A stretch of 64,000 nucleotides of DNA from Nematostella vectensis (GCF_932526225.1 NC_064041.1:9840813-9904812); one strand, 5' to 3'; shown: positions 33,818-45,314, counted from the stretch's first letter. A program made the numbers and translations. Notes: generated from the sequence alone by a model not told the origin.

Positions 33818-36800
33818 TTAGATGTTGCCAAGTATAAATTCATTCATGACCTGAGGGGCAGCTGAATCAAAGCCTGCCATATCCAGCATCCCTGGATCAT
33901 TAGGATCCGCGAGGGTAAACCCATTGGATGTCATGGCGCAGACGATGAGCTTTGCATCAATCCCTGACTCTGCCCTGTACTTTTTGAGTGCCTCGCTGGG
34001 GTGAATCGGCCCTGCCCAGGTTTCGCAGTCTGTGTAGACGATAAACACATCTACTTTGAGCTTCTTCTGTGTGGCATAGATCATGGGCTGAGCACAATCT
34101 GTTCCTCCCATGGGGACCTGAGGTATGGAGTAAAGATTGATAAGTATCCAAGGCACAACAAATATAAAGTCTTAGAAAATCTAGATGAGTGTCATGGAAG
34201 CAGGGATAGGGTTGATTTGTGTGTTCCTTGATATTTTGAGTATCAAAATGCTGTATGCGAGAGCTAACGCGCAAACATAAGGTAAATAGAATGAGAGACC
34301 TAAAGAAACTCTATTGTAAAATTAAATTTATCATAAAAAATTATATAAAAAAAAATAAATCAGAGAAAATATGTCTGCCCTGCCCCACTTGAAGTAAATA
34401 CAAAGAAAAGGAAAGGAAATATAAAGAATGACCTTGAAAGGAAATATAAAGAATGACCTTGAAAGGAAATATAAAGAATGACATTGAAAGGAAATATAAA
34501 GAATGACCTTGAAAGGAAATATAAAGAATGACGTTGAAAGGAAATATAAAGAATGACCTTGAAAGTAAATACAAAGAATGACCTTGAAAGGAAATACAAA
34601 GAATTACCTTGAAAGGAAATACAAAGAATGACCTTGAAAGGAAATACAAAGAATGACCTTGAAAGGAAATATAAGGAATCCATGCCTCCCCTCCTCCAAC
34701 CCCCTGAAAAATGCAAAGTATGAGCAAACTTTGGCCCCCAGACAAATTTCTTCCTCGACCATGTCTCATTTGAAACAAATTCTTACACTTTGAATGACTT
34801 GTATTACTTCATCCAGTTTCATGGTTTCGTTGATGGAAAGGGGAACCAAGTTGGTAGAAAAGCCCACGAAACAGTGGTTGGGCTCTTTGCGAGCAACTAC
34901 CATTGCCATTGCTGCTGAAGCGACGGCTGGGGTGATCCCTGGTGCACCGTTACACTCTCCCCATGTCATGGACCCGCTCACATCCATGGCTAGCAGAAAC
35001 CTTTTGTTGGTGGGCTCCACATTCTGGAAAAATCACAAGGAAATAAGGTCCCTTTTCTTCCATGGTGCTACCAAAGATTAGCTACAGAAATTGTAATCAT
35101 CCAAAAGGTCTGGGAAAATTAAGTTTATGCTCATAATACAGATACTGGTTTCATCACTAACAGTCAACATAGGTTCTAGGAGCTAGTGATGGAATTATAA
35201 AAAAATGGCTTCACTCCCCCTCCCCATGGCCTAAAGTTGAAGTCTGAGCAATACTGCAATGTATAGGCCTTTTTTCTTGAGAACAAAACATGGGAACAAA
35301 ATATAGGAACCAGAACTAGCGCACAATATACTACAAATACCTTGAATGACAGGTAGAAGGCAGCATCAAGGGCACTGACTACTGCAGCGTTTGGTTCCCA
35401 CTTGAGTTTGCCTTTGTCCCCGTGCCCTTTCTTATACTGATGCAGTGCCAAGAGGACGTTGAAAGGGTGGATCCGTGCATCCTTGAGACTCTTCTCATTG
35501 CGCAGCATATCACACACCTTGCCTGCCTCATCAGATAATGGTTCAAGAACTTTGATCGCTGTCATTTTACCAAGGTTTCTTATCATGGCAGTCATTGGCA
35601 TTTTCTCAAGCAATGCTTTCCAAATCTGAAAATAAATGAAAATGAAATCAGCAAATCAGTTTTTTTTAAACATTCTCTAACACTACTGAATGTGTTAGGA
35701 ATATTAGTACCACTCTGTTCCAAATTGGAACCCTGTTAATTTGAACCCTTGAGGAAGTAAAAAAAGGTCCAAGTTAATAAAGACTTGTTCCCATACAGTA
35801 TGGGGTGTCTACAAAACGAAAACCTAAAACCTAAAACCTGTGACCCCAAAAGCTACGACCCCAAAAATTTTTTGCCGTTATTAGCCTATCTTGTCTCCCA
35901 AAATGGCTACACAGCATGGAAGTTTCATGTGGAATCAGTGATCCTTATGAGACAATAAGCTTATTCAATTTGTTTTTTTTTTTAATTGGGAAATAGTGAT
36001 CTACTTGTGTTTCCAGGTGGTCGTTTCTTGAAACCCCGATATACTCAGAAACCCGGAATGTCACCCGGTAAACTTTTTTGGGTGTTTCTTCCAAAATCTT
36101 AATTGCCCGCTAACTTTATCCGGGAAATCGCTTCATGTTCTAGTTGTGTCTTGTGTCGAGTTGTAGAAAGTTTTCATCACAGAGAAAACCATTCTACTGC
36201 CCGGTAAAAAGTGGGCCAATCAAGGCTTACATCATTTTATCGGATTCCCTTCCAAACAATCAGGTTTCATCTCTGTCAAATGATTTGACATTTAGCTGTC
36301 ACAGTACGCCTAAAAATATAAACAGCTTTGCGAAATTATTAGAAGTTTTTCTAAGGAGACTTTATTTACTTGTTCTTTGTCTTTCTTTCGAAAAATGTTG
36401 ATGCTACAGCAATTTTTGGGGTGCAAGTTGTCTACAGACATCGACAAAACTAGGATTTCAATAACCATTTAGCCAATCTATTCATAACATTTGGAAATTA
36501 TAATTCACTTTAAAAATAGTTCATCGGCGCGCACATGAGAATATTTCCTCCATGAAAAGCACAACAAAATTCGCTGAATAACCTTTCGTAACTTTCGTGG
36601 TGTAGCCATTTGGGAAACAAGGTAAACTAAATAATAACTGAAATTTTTGGGGGATCGTAGCTATTGGGATCGTAGCTTTTGGGGTCACAGGTTTTAGGTA
36701 TTAGGTTTTAGGTCTTTGTTTTGTAGACACCCATACAGTATGTTTTTTTACTATGTAAAACCACTTTTACTGACATCCTAAATCAAGTTATTGTGCTACA

Positions 36801-37767
36801 GAGGTAATTATAATGATAATAAAATGTTAATAATAGGGTCCTTATTACTAACACAACTATCCCAACAGACTCCCAGGCAGTAGTATGCACCAGGTAGTAG
36901 GCTAGGTTAGCAAAATACAAAATTTGTTTTACTGACCTCAACATTATTCAAATGCTCTGATGGGATATGCTCCCGCACCAGCCCGTGCGACCTGATGGCA
37001 GCACACAGCTCATCTACACTCATCGTCTTTGCATCTTCTGTCATCTTCAGAAAATCATAAACCTCAACAATATCCTGGCTGACACCAGAAGAGGTAGCTT
37101 GCTCAGTAACGGCCTCGAGCCCCTTTACAACGTATTTGACCACAAAGGCAACACTTGGACTTGTTGGCTTGATGTGGCAAAGACGGAACATGTCCTTGTG
37201 GGACCAGCCATTCCTCTGCTTATACTTGGTCACATGGTTGGCCAGATTCTTGCCTTTCTTGCTGTCATACCAATTTGCGATACCTTTGCGGTGAGCGCGA
37301 CCCCAGCCCGTCTTGGGGCTGCTAAGACATTCACATAGCTCAACAAATGTGAATAAATGTGTTGGGATCCTTAGGATCTTATTCAAGCTTTCGTACGCCG
37401 CTTTCTTTGTGTCTTCGTGGTTGCAGCGTGCGCACGCAGCGAGGCAGAAAATGATAGGATCTTGCTTAGCCGCTCGACCTTCGACGCTGTATTTTTCGAT
37501 CATTTCAACAACTTCTTTTCCCTTTCCGGCAGAAATAAGATTGAACAGAGCGGTTGCATTCTCCTTGGCTAGCTTGGGTTGAGTTACGTAGTATGTTGGG
37601 CTTTCAGCACCCATGAAGACAAAACGCCTTACTCGACACATATCGTCCACTACCCATCCAAACCCACCCGCGCTGTTCTGAACTTGATCGGCGCTCAATG
37701 GCTCGCTCTGTGGAACAACTCCTTCTTCCATCGGCTCCTGTTGTTGTTGTTGTGGATTTTCCGCCAT
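33818..37767 (-). CDS. RO60: 60 kDa SS-A/Ro ribonucleoprotein (RO60, TROVE2)
   Basis: Ring-shaped RNA-binding protein that captures misfolded small RNAs and Y RNAs. Four exons (minus): 37767-36937, 35625-35341, 35023-34787 and 34117-33818, all phase 0, giving 550 aa (human 538). A polyglutamine-containing N-terminus precedes the TROVE HEAT-repeat module ([61 protein letters not shown]). The C-terminal von Willebrand A domain has the MIDAS motif DVSGSM, the [12 protein letters not shown] loop and [13 protein letters not shown], and ends [21 protein letters not shown] take the ATG at 37767; an upstream extension would need a TTG start. Intron 1 carries a 930-bp TIR element and intron 3 a 25-bp minisatellite. 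Confidence 0.96.
34391..34675 (+). repeat. 25-bp minisatellite in RO60 intron 3, about eleven copies
   Basis: Unit AAAGAATGACCTTG plus AAAGGAAATAT, with ATA/ACA and CCT/CAT/CGT variants and an imperfect first copy. The opposite strand stays open in two frames, giving spurious aromatic-rich ORFs. Confidence 0.97.
35803..36732. mobile_element. 930-bp long-TIR DNA element in RO60 intron 1
   Basis: Left end GGGTGTCTACAAAACGAAAA, then CCTAAAACCTAAAACCTGTG and ACCCCAAAAGCTACGA; the reverse complement of the right end matches this for about 75 bp. It is flanked by exact ATACAGTATG direct repeats at 35793-35802 and 36733-36742 (10 bp, or 9 if the last G belongs to the element). The interior has no transposase-like frame. 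Long TIRs with a 9-10 bp duplication suggest a Mutator-like non-autonomous element. Confidence 0.9.
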
Positions 37768-40357
37768 ACTCAATTCAAACCGCGTATAATGCTTTACCAA
37801 ATACTAGTTTCTCGAATATAGTGAAAGGCGAAGGAACTTTGAGAAAGTTTTTGCACGGTTTAACAAACAAGTTTTAACAAAGCTTGTTTTCTCTAGCTTG
37901 TTTGTCACTGTTGCTTTTTCAGTAGCCAGTTCTTACTTCTTGTCTTTTCTTCCCTGACGGACCGTTGTGCGGTCGATTTATAGAGAAAATTGAAAGACGA
38001 CCCCTACTTTTATACGTTACAGAAAATTGGAAAGCTAAGCACAAACTTATTCACACGTCGTATAACATGTTGGAGCGGAAAGCGAAAGCGGAAAAAAACC
38101 CAACTTTTGGGGAAGGGGTGGTAGGGAATGATTTTTTTTTAAAATCACAACTGAAAGGTTTTTCTAATAAGGATGTAAATTTTTAAAAAATGCTCTTTTT
38201 GGTTATCAGAATCTAGTCAGTTTAGAAGAAAAAATAACTATATTAGATAAAAAAAAACTATATTAAATAAGATATATAAAATAAGATTCAGCACTCCCCC
38301 CCCCTATTGATCCGCTGGTTGCCATGTGTGAATATTTGATGAGGGTAGTCCCCGTGGAGTATTCATCTATCTATTGCACCACACACTCCCCATACAATGC
38401 AATAAATCACCACAGGAAGACCAATTCGGAAGAACCACATCAGCATCTAGTCAATCTATTTTTTTGTCTTCTGAATCTAGTCACATCAGAATCTAGTAAA
38501 TTCAGAAGGAAAAAAAAAACTATATGAAATACTCTTTTGGGCTATACAATCTTAGTTAATTCGGAAGAAACACAAGAAGACCAAGGTCGGTAACAAAAAG
38601 GCTCGGTCACACAGCCTCAGAACTCAAAAGTCAATCTAGTTATTTTTCCCTATGAATCTAGTCACATCAGAATCTAGTAAATACAAAAGAAAAAAGGTAT
38701 ATTAAATACTCTTTCGGGCTATTACAATCTAGTCAATCCGGAAGAAAAAACTGCATTACTTAAAAAACTATATTAAATAAGATATATAAGATAAAATTTA
38801 GCCCTCTCCATCCCCATTTATCCGCTGGTTGCTTTTATGAATATTTGACGAGGGCAGCCTGTTGCACCACACACTCCCCATACAATGCAATAAATCACCC
38901 CAGGAAGACCAAGCTCGGTCACAAATTTATAAAAAGGCTGTCACACACAACAACGAAACTGGAAGCTTACAGGTAGAAGGGATGGATCGATTGTGCTAGT
39001 AAAACTGGCATATTACCTTAGTAGCACTGCTCGTTTTAATAAAAATTATGCTCAAACTATGCTGGCTTATTATGCTATTTTTTTTTCTAACATTCCAACA
39101 TATAATGGGCAAAACAATAAAAAAGTTGATAATTAAACCTCTTTTTTGAGGACCAATGAGGTTGTTCGGGATGCATCTAACGACTCAACTTTCCTTTTCT
39201 CGCGATCAGCAACGACACATTGCGCAGTTTCACGAGAGCAAGAGCGGGTAGTTGTGTGAAATATTTCAGCACAATGCTAGCACAATCGACTCGTCCCTAA
39301 AAGATGGTAGGCTTTTCATCCTTTCTAACTTTTCTAAATAGGTAATAAGAAAATCTTGATAGCATCGCTTGAAAATTACTGTAAAAAATCTTACAATGAG
39401 CATGACTGAGAACGACCCCAATACAATAGGAGAATAAAGACCTGTAAGAAAAATCACAAATCACAAAAAAAAACACTAATTCCTAGTAAAGTATGATGAT
39501 CATGCTTTATTGCTCCTAACACAAAAAAGGTCCAGTAAGCATTATTTTGAACTGCATTGGCCGTGCAAAATGTATTGTTAAAACATGTGTAATTTGCGGG
39601 ATACTAAAAAGCCTTGCGCTAGGTCAGCAGAAAGCTATGCACAAGCGAGCATTTGCGGTATCCAGTCTTCACTCGAGTTGCATGACAAATCCCGGTCGGT
39701 TGGAGCTTCTCGGGGGCCTCAGGGCGCGGAGCTGCCTCATCCCCAGTTTCCCCGCCCTCTGCACTCTACGAGAAATGCAAAATGCAACAATCATAACCGT
39801 ATTCGACTAAAAGTGGCCATTCTAATATACGATAGATTCTCGCACCAAAAACATTTCGTCACAATCTCTTGGCTATAATTACCGTGCGGGCATCAGCTGG
39901 CATCAAATTGGGCCTTTGTAATAAAAAAAGATTGAATCATTAAAGATTACAAACAAAATAATACTAGTTATTAATACAACTAAATAACACAAGATTGTAT
40001 TGTATCCAACTTTATGGCGAGGGTTACTGTTTTATTAGGGATTTTACAACACCCTCCCGCAAAGAAAATTTTTTGTTTTGAAAATCCTTTTAAGTAGCGA
40101 ATAGTGAGTCAAGTATTTTTCGCATTATTTCACTTCCTTTTTATCCGCATTAATGAAGTGTCATCGGCATTTTCTTAGCGCCGTTATTTGCATACTAATA
40201 AGTAAAGGGTGATCAAACGCTTTTACCCGAACACACCTGCAAAACAGAGAACGACTCAATTCCCCCCAAGACCCGAAAGCCAAAAGCAAAATCTACAGCT
40301 GTTTCGACAATAACGCACTGAGGAATAATTTCATTTCGGGGAAATTGGCTCGCCGAA
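37768..40357. other. Divergent intergenic interval RO60 / BOK
   Basis: 2.6 kb between divergent genes; it must hold both promoters. It contains a ~230-bp duplication (38200-38935) and many AGAATCTAGT repeats. Small reading frames around 39547-39878 lack splice context or recognisable protein features. Confidence 0.55.
38200..38935 (+). repeat. Direct duplication of ~230 bp, copies ~520 bp apart
   Basis: Copy 1 (38200-38440) and copy 2 (38718-38935) share AAAACTATATTAAATAAGAT, ATTTATCCGCTGGTTGC (ATTGATCC in copy 1), GAATATTTGA.GAGGG.AG, GCACCACACACTCCCCATAC and AATGCAATAAATCACC. Between and around them ATCAGAATCTAGT recurs several times. Confidence 0.85.
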
Positions 40358-41585
40358 ATGCTCAAAAACGTTACGAAAAAACTTAAACCGTTCATCGAGA
40401 AAAAGCTGAATGAAGAATACTTGATAATCTCAAGCGAGGCAAATCTTTACTGTCTGAATTATATCGAGGCGAGATTCAAAAGACTACGAATCGACTCTGG
40501 GCTTGAATTCGTAAGTGCAGAATTTATTTCCGAGAAGAGTTCAGCGATTTCTCTGAAAATCATCCAGATAGGGGAATTGCTCGAGACGGCCTACCCTTAC
40601 CTATACCACAACGTTTCCAAACATTTAAAAATCAGGTTACGAAGCGAGGTTATTGTGGGGGATGTTTTCAGGACTTTCGGTCGAGAGCTATTCCGAGACG
40701 GTGTCTCATGGGCAAAAGTGATTGCATTATTCGCATTTGCGGCGTCCATGAGTGAAGATTGTGTTATGCAGGGAAGGCCAGAGCTTGTCAAGTCAATACT
40801 TAACAATGTCAGAGCATACGTGCGTGATCATTTAGCGGTATGGATCCGAAATCACGGAGGCTGGGTGAGTCCTTTATTACAACAGGGAATAACCATGGTA
40901 AAGGGAAACTATAAAAAAAAATGTATACTTCCAATATAATTTGATTCATTTTTTCGATGTAAACGGTTCTGCTTTGATAGCCAATATGCATTTAACACTG
41001 TGTTATCAGATTTTGATTTTGCCTTATGCATAAAACGGAGCAGCTTCGAAAAACAGTCGCGATTAGCTGCTGGGCAAATTTGTATAAAATGTTTTTTTGT
41101 GCTGAGAGTGTGTTTATTTATCTTTCTCCATAGCATTTGCTTTGCATAGAATTATAAGAAGCGTTTTAAGTGTTATCCATTAAAAAGGAACATTTGGCAG
41201 TGTAAGAGGTCATGTGACCAGCAAAGGAGAGTCTAATGGCTGGGAATAATAATATCTCCATGGCGAGATAATATCGAAAGGGCTTCAAAAAGGAAAGGAA
41301 AAAGGCAGAATTTGGACGCGCGCAAATTGAACTCAATGAAAAAACAATCAATCTATGATTGAAATGCATTGTCAAACGTGTCTGCTAAAACATAGAGAAG
41401 CTTCACTGGCGCTTTTTATCTTTTAGCTCTTCGACGGAGCAATTATTTTCGCGGTTTTGTTTGCGTTCGTGAGCCGGCAGTTCCTAAATGACACTTTAAA
41501 AGCGACACCAATACGATGGCCAATCACGCCGCCATTTCAAGCTCCCTGTCAATGCCGAGTTATAAAAACCATTTCAATCGGCTAA
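40358..41585 (+). CDS. BOK: BOK-type BCL-2 family protein
   Basis: Pro-apoptotic-type multi-BH-domain protein expected on mitochondrial/ER membranes. Two exons, 40358-40864 and 41427-41585, joined in phase 0, encode 221 aa (human BOK 212). Alignment by eye to BOK is continuous from IIQIGELLETAYPYLYHNVS (human LLRLGDELEMIRPSVYRNVA) through the BH1 region LFRDGVSWAKVIALFAFAA to BH2 WIRNHGGW, where the intron falls. Exon 2 supplies the hydrophobic tail LFDGAIIFAVLFAFV and then a polar proline-rich end. The BH3-like core has GE where most family members have GD, and BH1 has SWAK instead of the usual NWGR, as BOK does (TWGK). A stable palindrome begins five bases after the stop. Confidence 0.85.
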
Positions 41586-41589
41586 TAAA

Positions 41590-41858
41590 AGCGATTCTGA
41601 TAATAAACCACGAATTTCCATTTCATTTGGCTCCAAGCTACTACCCCGTGGCGCGCGAACTGTCCCCGAAGTGCCCGACTTATAGTTCGGTTGGCTAGCG
41701 CGTCGTCGTCGGAGACAGTTCGCGCGCCACGGGGTTGTAGCTCGGATTACGCAACGTAACTTGGCCGGGTTTTCTAATCAAACACGCAGAGCGCGTCGCA
41801 AAACAGTGCACATTTTAGCCAATGGAACTTCGTGGTTTATTATCAGAATTTAGCCTAA
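41590..41858. mobile_element. Foldback element / long palindrome directly after BOK stop
   Basis: Outer arms: TTCTGATAATAAACCACGAA (from about 41593) and, inverted, TTCGTGGTTTATTATCAGAA (to 41852). Inner arms: CTACTACCCCGTGGCGCGCG then AACTGTC, and, inverted, GACAGTTCGCGCGCCACGGG then GTTGTAG. The whole segment would fold into a long hairpin. If BOK transcripts extend past 41585, this hairpin would be in their 3' UTR. Confidence 0.85.
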
Positions 41859-42060
41859 CAAACACTGTTCCTACCGCCCTTGCCAGAGTTTATTCGTAGA
41901 TTCGATATTTTGAAGTCTTGCTGCAAATAAATCATTGTGTTTTCAATCATTATAAATAGCAAAGGAGTGGCTGAGCGACATTCCTGAAATGGTTATATAT
42001 TTTGCCGGTATTACTGTCGGTTTTCGTTTCGAATTCGATCAATAGTGCAACCTAGAGACG

Positions 42061-42080
42061 GGGGGGGGGGGGGGGGGGGG
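42061..42080 (+). repeat. Homopolymeric G run, about 20 bases
   Basis: An uninterrupted G tract. Similar long G or C runs occur at 44565-44587 and 44720-44740. Such tracts are prone to length error in assemblies. Confidence 0.9.
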
Positions 42081-42455
42081 GCGCTTATTAATATATTTTC
42101 CACTTAGGCGAGGCGCTTTTTCGAACAATTACGGTAACTAGTGTTATGATAATCCCCCAGGGTGATGTCATGGTGATCTTCAAGTGTATAGAGAAGCAAC
42201 GCTCGCTGTTTTTCCTCGCACGGTATTATGGAAAGGTTCTGCAGAGTTGGTCCGAGGCCCTGAGCAACCAGCTTTATACCACAGCCATGGCTGTGTACGA
42301 ATTCATAGAGCTGCTGAATTTTGGATAAGAAGTAGCAGGGATGTTGTATAGGTAGGCCCGATTTAAAGCCTTGTTGCGTGGGCAAATGTACAGATGTAAG
42401 TTGGACAAAGGACCGTGTGACCGCAACGATAGACTGGAAATGAGATCTATTCTAC

Positions 42456-43183
42456 CAAATACCTTATTCCACTTAATTTTCGCGACGTCAAAAATATTAG
42501 ATGACTAAATAGACAAGGTGTTCTTGCCTATGAAATCCTGCCTATCACCGAAAGACAGGATTTCAGTCTAGCTAAACTAGCTTTCAAGGCTGTACATTTT
42601 ACTAATTGGCCGGCACATCTTCGGCTTCAACAATATGTACCTGGCAGAACTTTAAGGTCCAGCAGTGAATTTAAACTTAGCACGGCCCACACACCTGGTA
42701 CTTTCTTGTATAATGCCTCTCAAATGTTTAACATGTTACCAACTGCAACGAGAGAGGCTCGAGATTTCACAATGTTTAAGCGGAGCGCTAAGCTCTACTT
42801 CAGCAATAGAGCCAGGACCAGAGTAACCACACTTAATGCTAAATAGGAACATGTGTGTTTTCTTGTATATTTATATTTTAAAATTTCAGGTTTATAGTAT
42901 ATTATTTATTATATTGTTAGTTAGTGTAGTTTCATTAGCATAGAAGAGCCTCTCATGTTGGAATGCTAATAAACCATTATTATTTATTATTGTATTATTA
43001 TTATAAGGTGTTTACATAAACCTTATTAAACGGCCAATATTCCCCCAAAGGCTTCTTGTACTCACTTAATTATCGCGCATCCAAATTTTCGCGACATTTG
43101 ATTTTCGCTTCACTTTATTATCGCGAATCTTTTAAAATCGCGATATTTAAGTGACGCGAAAACTAAGTGTAATAAGGTATTTT
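42456..43183. mobile_element. TIR element interrupted by a retrotransposon fragment
   Basis: Left end AAATACCTTATTCCACTTAA then TTTTCGCGACGTCA; right end, inverted, AAATACCTTATTACACTTAG then TTTTCGCGTCAC. Near the right end CACTTAATTATCGCG and TTTTCGCG motifs recur in both orientations. The left arm is only ~50 bp long before a non-LTR retrotransposon tail begins, so the retroelement seems to have inserted into the TIR element. Confidence 0.75.
42505..42846 (+). pseudogene. Non-LTR retrotransposon fragment: C-terminal end of reverse transcriptase ORF
   Basis: An open stretch of 113 codons ends at TAG 42844-42846 and is preceded by an in-frame TGA. It reads LPITERQDFSLAKLAFKAVH, later TAHTPGTFLYNASQMFNMLP, then AREARDFTMFKRSAKLYF-like sequence. 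The pattern of a conserved LP.R.R..F...KL.yKa.h, then F...A...fN.LP and f..fK..lK..l, is that of the ORF2 C-terminus in CR1/L2-type retrotransposons. AT-rich sequence and TTATTATTGTATTATTATTA after the stop may be its 3' tail. Non-functional 5'-truncated copy. Confidence 0.8.
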
Positions 43184-44045
43184 AAATGTAAGCACGTTTA
43201 CACACAAGAGCGGAGGGAAAATAATCCGAGCTCACAACTCGCTAAGCTAAATACAAGGTGAATAAGAGATGTTGGTGGACATTCTAAAGAAGTTGGTGTT
43301 GATTTATACACCACGCCTAAGCAGACCCTCTAGTTTTTCTACAGCTTGTCTTTAGCCTTTCTAGTAGTACCAAGTGTTTTGTTGGTTGGGACGATATTTT
43401 ATACGCAGTGACTATATGCCAGACAGTCGGGAAAGGTCCATTGGACTAAATGCCCGATAGTTTTCAATTCATTCAAATAACACTTAAATTGCTGTCCCCG
43501 AGGAATGCCTGGTTTTTTGAAGATTTTAGTTTTAGGGTTAATTATCATTAATAAGCCCTAAAATCATTAATTAACCCTAATATCATCCAAGGCAAATTTA
43601 CTTAAAAGTAAATTTTATATGGGGAATGTCGTACCAACGCACTTTTAATAAAATTGGCGCATTTTGTTATACCTGACGTACTTTGTAATACCTGACGTGT
43701 AGAGTCTACACTTCAAATCGCTTGATTTATGATTTTTTTGGACGCTATAGGTTTAAGACCCCAAACCCAATGCCTGTACCAAGGAAAATATGAACTCTTG
43801 AAAAATGCTCCTAAGAAATTCGAGGAGAGTGGCTTAAGAAAGGTTTATTCACAGTATTTTCTAAAACCTGAGAACACAAAGCATCCTAGATTACTTGCAT
43901 TTTAATGTAGCTTGCTTTTGTTGTTCTGAGCACAAAAATAACATATGCACGTGCGTAACTGGACAAAGAAGAACAAACGCTAAGGCAGCAATGTAGACCT
44001 AGGCCGCAGTGACTGCACATGATGACGACATCACTACATTAGAAT

Positions 44046-44193
44046 CAGCGGCGTAGCCACGAATTTTAACAGGAGGGGGCCCAAAAGGCCCGGTGAAGGC
44101 ATTTTCTCCTGTATTTCAGATAATGACTCATACATTTACTGTATTTTTGGCTGCTAGAAGGGGGGCCCCGGGCCCCCTTGGCTACGCCCCTGA
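44046..44193. mobile_element. MITE with CAG.GGCGTAGCC termini
   Basis: Left end CAGCGGCGTAGCCACGAATT, right end inverted TCAGGGGCGTAGCCAAGG, enclosing a G-rich then C-rich segment (GGAGGGGGCCC ... GGGCCCCC). Length 148 bp. No clear target duplication. Confidence 0.7.
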
Positions 44194-44532
44194 GTATAGC
44201 AACACGTCCATTCCCAAGAGACGCAAGCGTGAAAAAGACCCCGATATTTTTCAGTCTACATCTCAGCGAGCTGTGCGTGGCGTAACCGACTAAGACAGGG
44301 CTGGGATCCTGGTTATTGCCTCCACATTAATGTGCTGGTACCTTAGGTTCCTTTGTGTTGCACAGTTCGCTAGATAGCGGTGCTGGGGCCGAAATCTCCA
44401 GCCTTGCCGTAAAGCTTTATGCTGCCATACGGTTTTTCAGCGCATGTCTGGAAGTATGGTCTATTTATTCTAAATTAACCTGATCTGGGCAAGGTTCGAT
44501 TCTTAGCTTGCCTTTTTTCAACAAATATAGAA

Positions 44533-44820
44533 TTAGGGAGTGTTCATTAATTACACCGAGGTTGGGGGGGGGGGGGGGGGGGGGGGGAGGGAAGATTTTT
44601 ACTCAAGACACCTTAAAATTTCAGAGCCCCCCTTTCATTGTTATCATTTTGTTCGGTGCCCCCACCTTATAGAACCCTATTTTTTTTTTCTTTTTCCCTT
44701 AGGACATTGTTTTCGAAGCCCCCCCCCCCCCCCCCCCCCCTTTGGTGGTTAAAAATTTTCGGAGCCCCCCTCAATATCTTCCCTCCCCACCCTCGATGTA
44801 TTTAATGAACACTCCCTTAT
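44533..44820. mobile_element. MITE with (T)TAGGGAGTGTTCATTAA termini
   Basis: Left TTAGGGAGTGTTCATTAATT then ACACCGAGG; right, inverted, TAAGGGAGTGTTCATTAAAT then ACATCGAGG. The interior is a series of G and C homopolymers and polypyrimidine blocks. Confidence 0.8.
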
Positions 44821-45192
44821 TAGAAAAAAAAAAAGAAAACTGTAGGGCATTTAGTCCATCGAGAACCTTTCCCGACTGTCGGGCATATAGCTACTGAGTA
44901 TTTTATAATTCCCGTTTCCCCACCAACGAAGTAACAGAGACTTGGACACCCCTCTGTTAAAGACCTGGGGAAGCCAAACCTATGGGAATTTTAGCTTCCA
45001 CGGCACTGGTCACAGTGCGACGCGAGCTGTCATGGTAACCATGACAATTTTAGAGAGTTAGCCAATTAGGATGCAAAAAAAGTACTTTCTGATTGACATG
45101 AACATTACCAGCCAATCAGCGGGACAAGAAATCTTCATTGTGCATGAGAGCGAGACGAAATTGTAGTTACTATGAAATATTGGTTTCTCGCA

Positions 45193-45314
45193 TAGAGTGC
45201 TTTTCAAAAACCAGTGAAACACTTTTTAGTTTATTTAGTACTAATACATTGTAATGTCTTTGTTCTCTTTTGTTCTGGCTTGACGTTTACACGGGATTTT
45301 GAAAACAACTCTAC
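45193..45314. mobile_element. MITE with GAGTGGTTTTCAAAA termini (copy 1)
   Basis: Ends GAGTGCTTTTCAAAAACC and, inverted, GAGTTGTTTTCAAAATCCCG, flanked by TA on both sides. The interior TCTTTGTTCTCTTTTGTTCT is also present, in opposite orientation, in the copy at 46549-46693. Confidence 0.85.

Larger units (their letters stand above)
43381..44930. repeat. Long-range inverted repeat, ~95-bp arms 1.36 kb apart
   Basis: The left arm 43381-43475 (GTTGGTTGGGACG, GACTATATGCCAGACAGTCG, GGAAAGGTCCATTGGACTAA, ATGCCCGATAGTTTTC) is matched by the reverse complement of 44835-44930. The arms may be TIRs of an old element; the enclosed DNA holds two other MITEs and no transposase frame. Confidence 0.75.

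Noticed and set aside
34341-34778. Minus-strand frames rich in Phe/Tyr/Ile
   Set aside because: They are translations of the 25-bp minisatellite, open in two frames only because of repetition.
37768-37800. N-terminal extension of RO60
   Set aside because: The extension would begin with TTG; the ATG at 37767 gives a normal-length protein.
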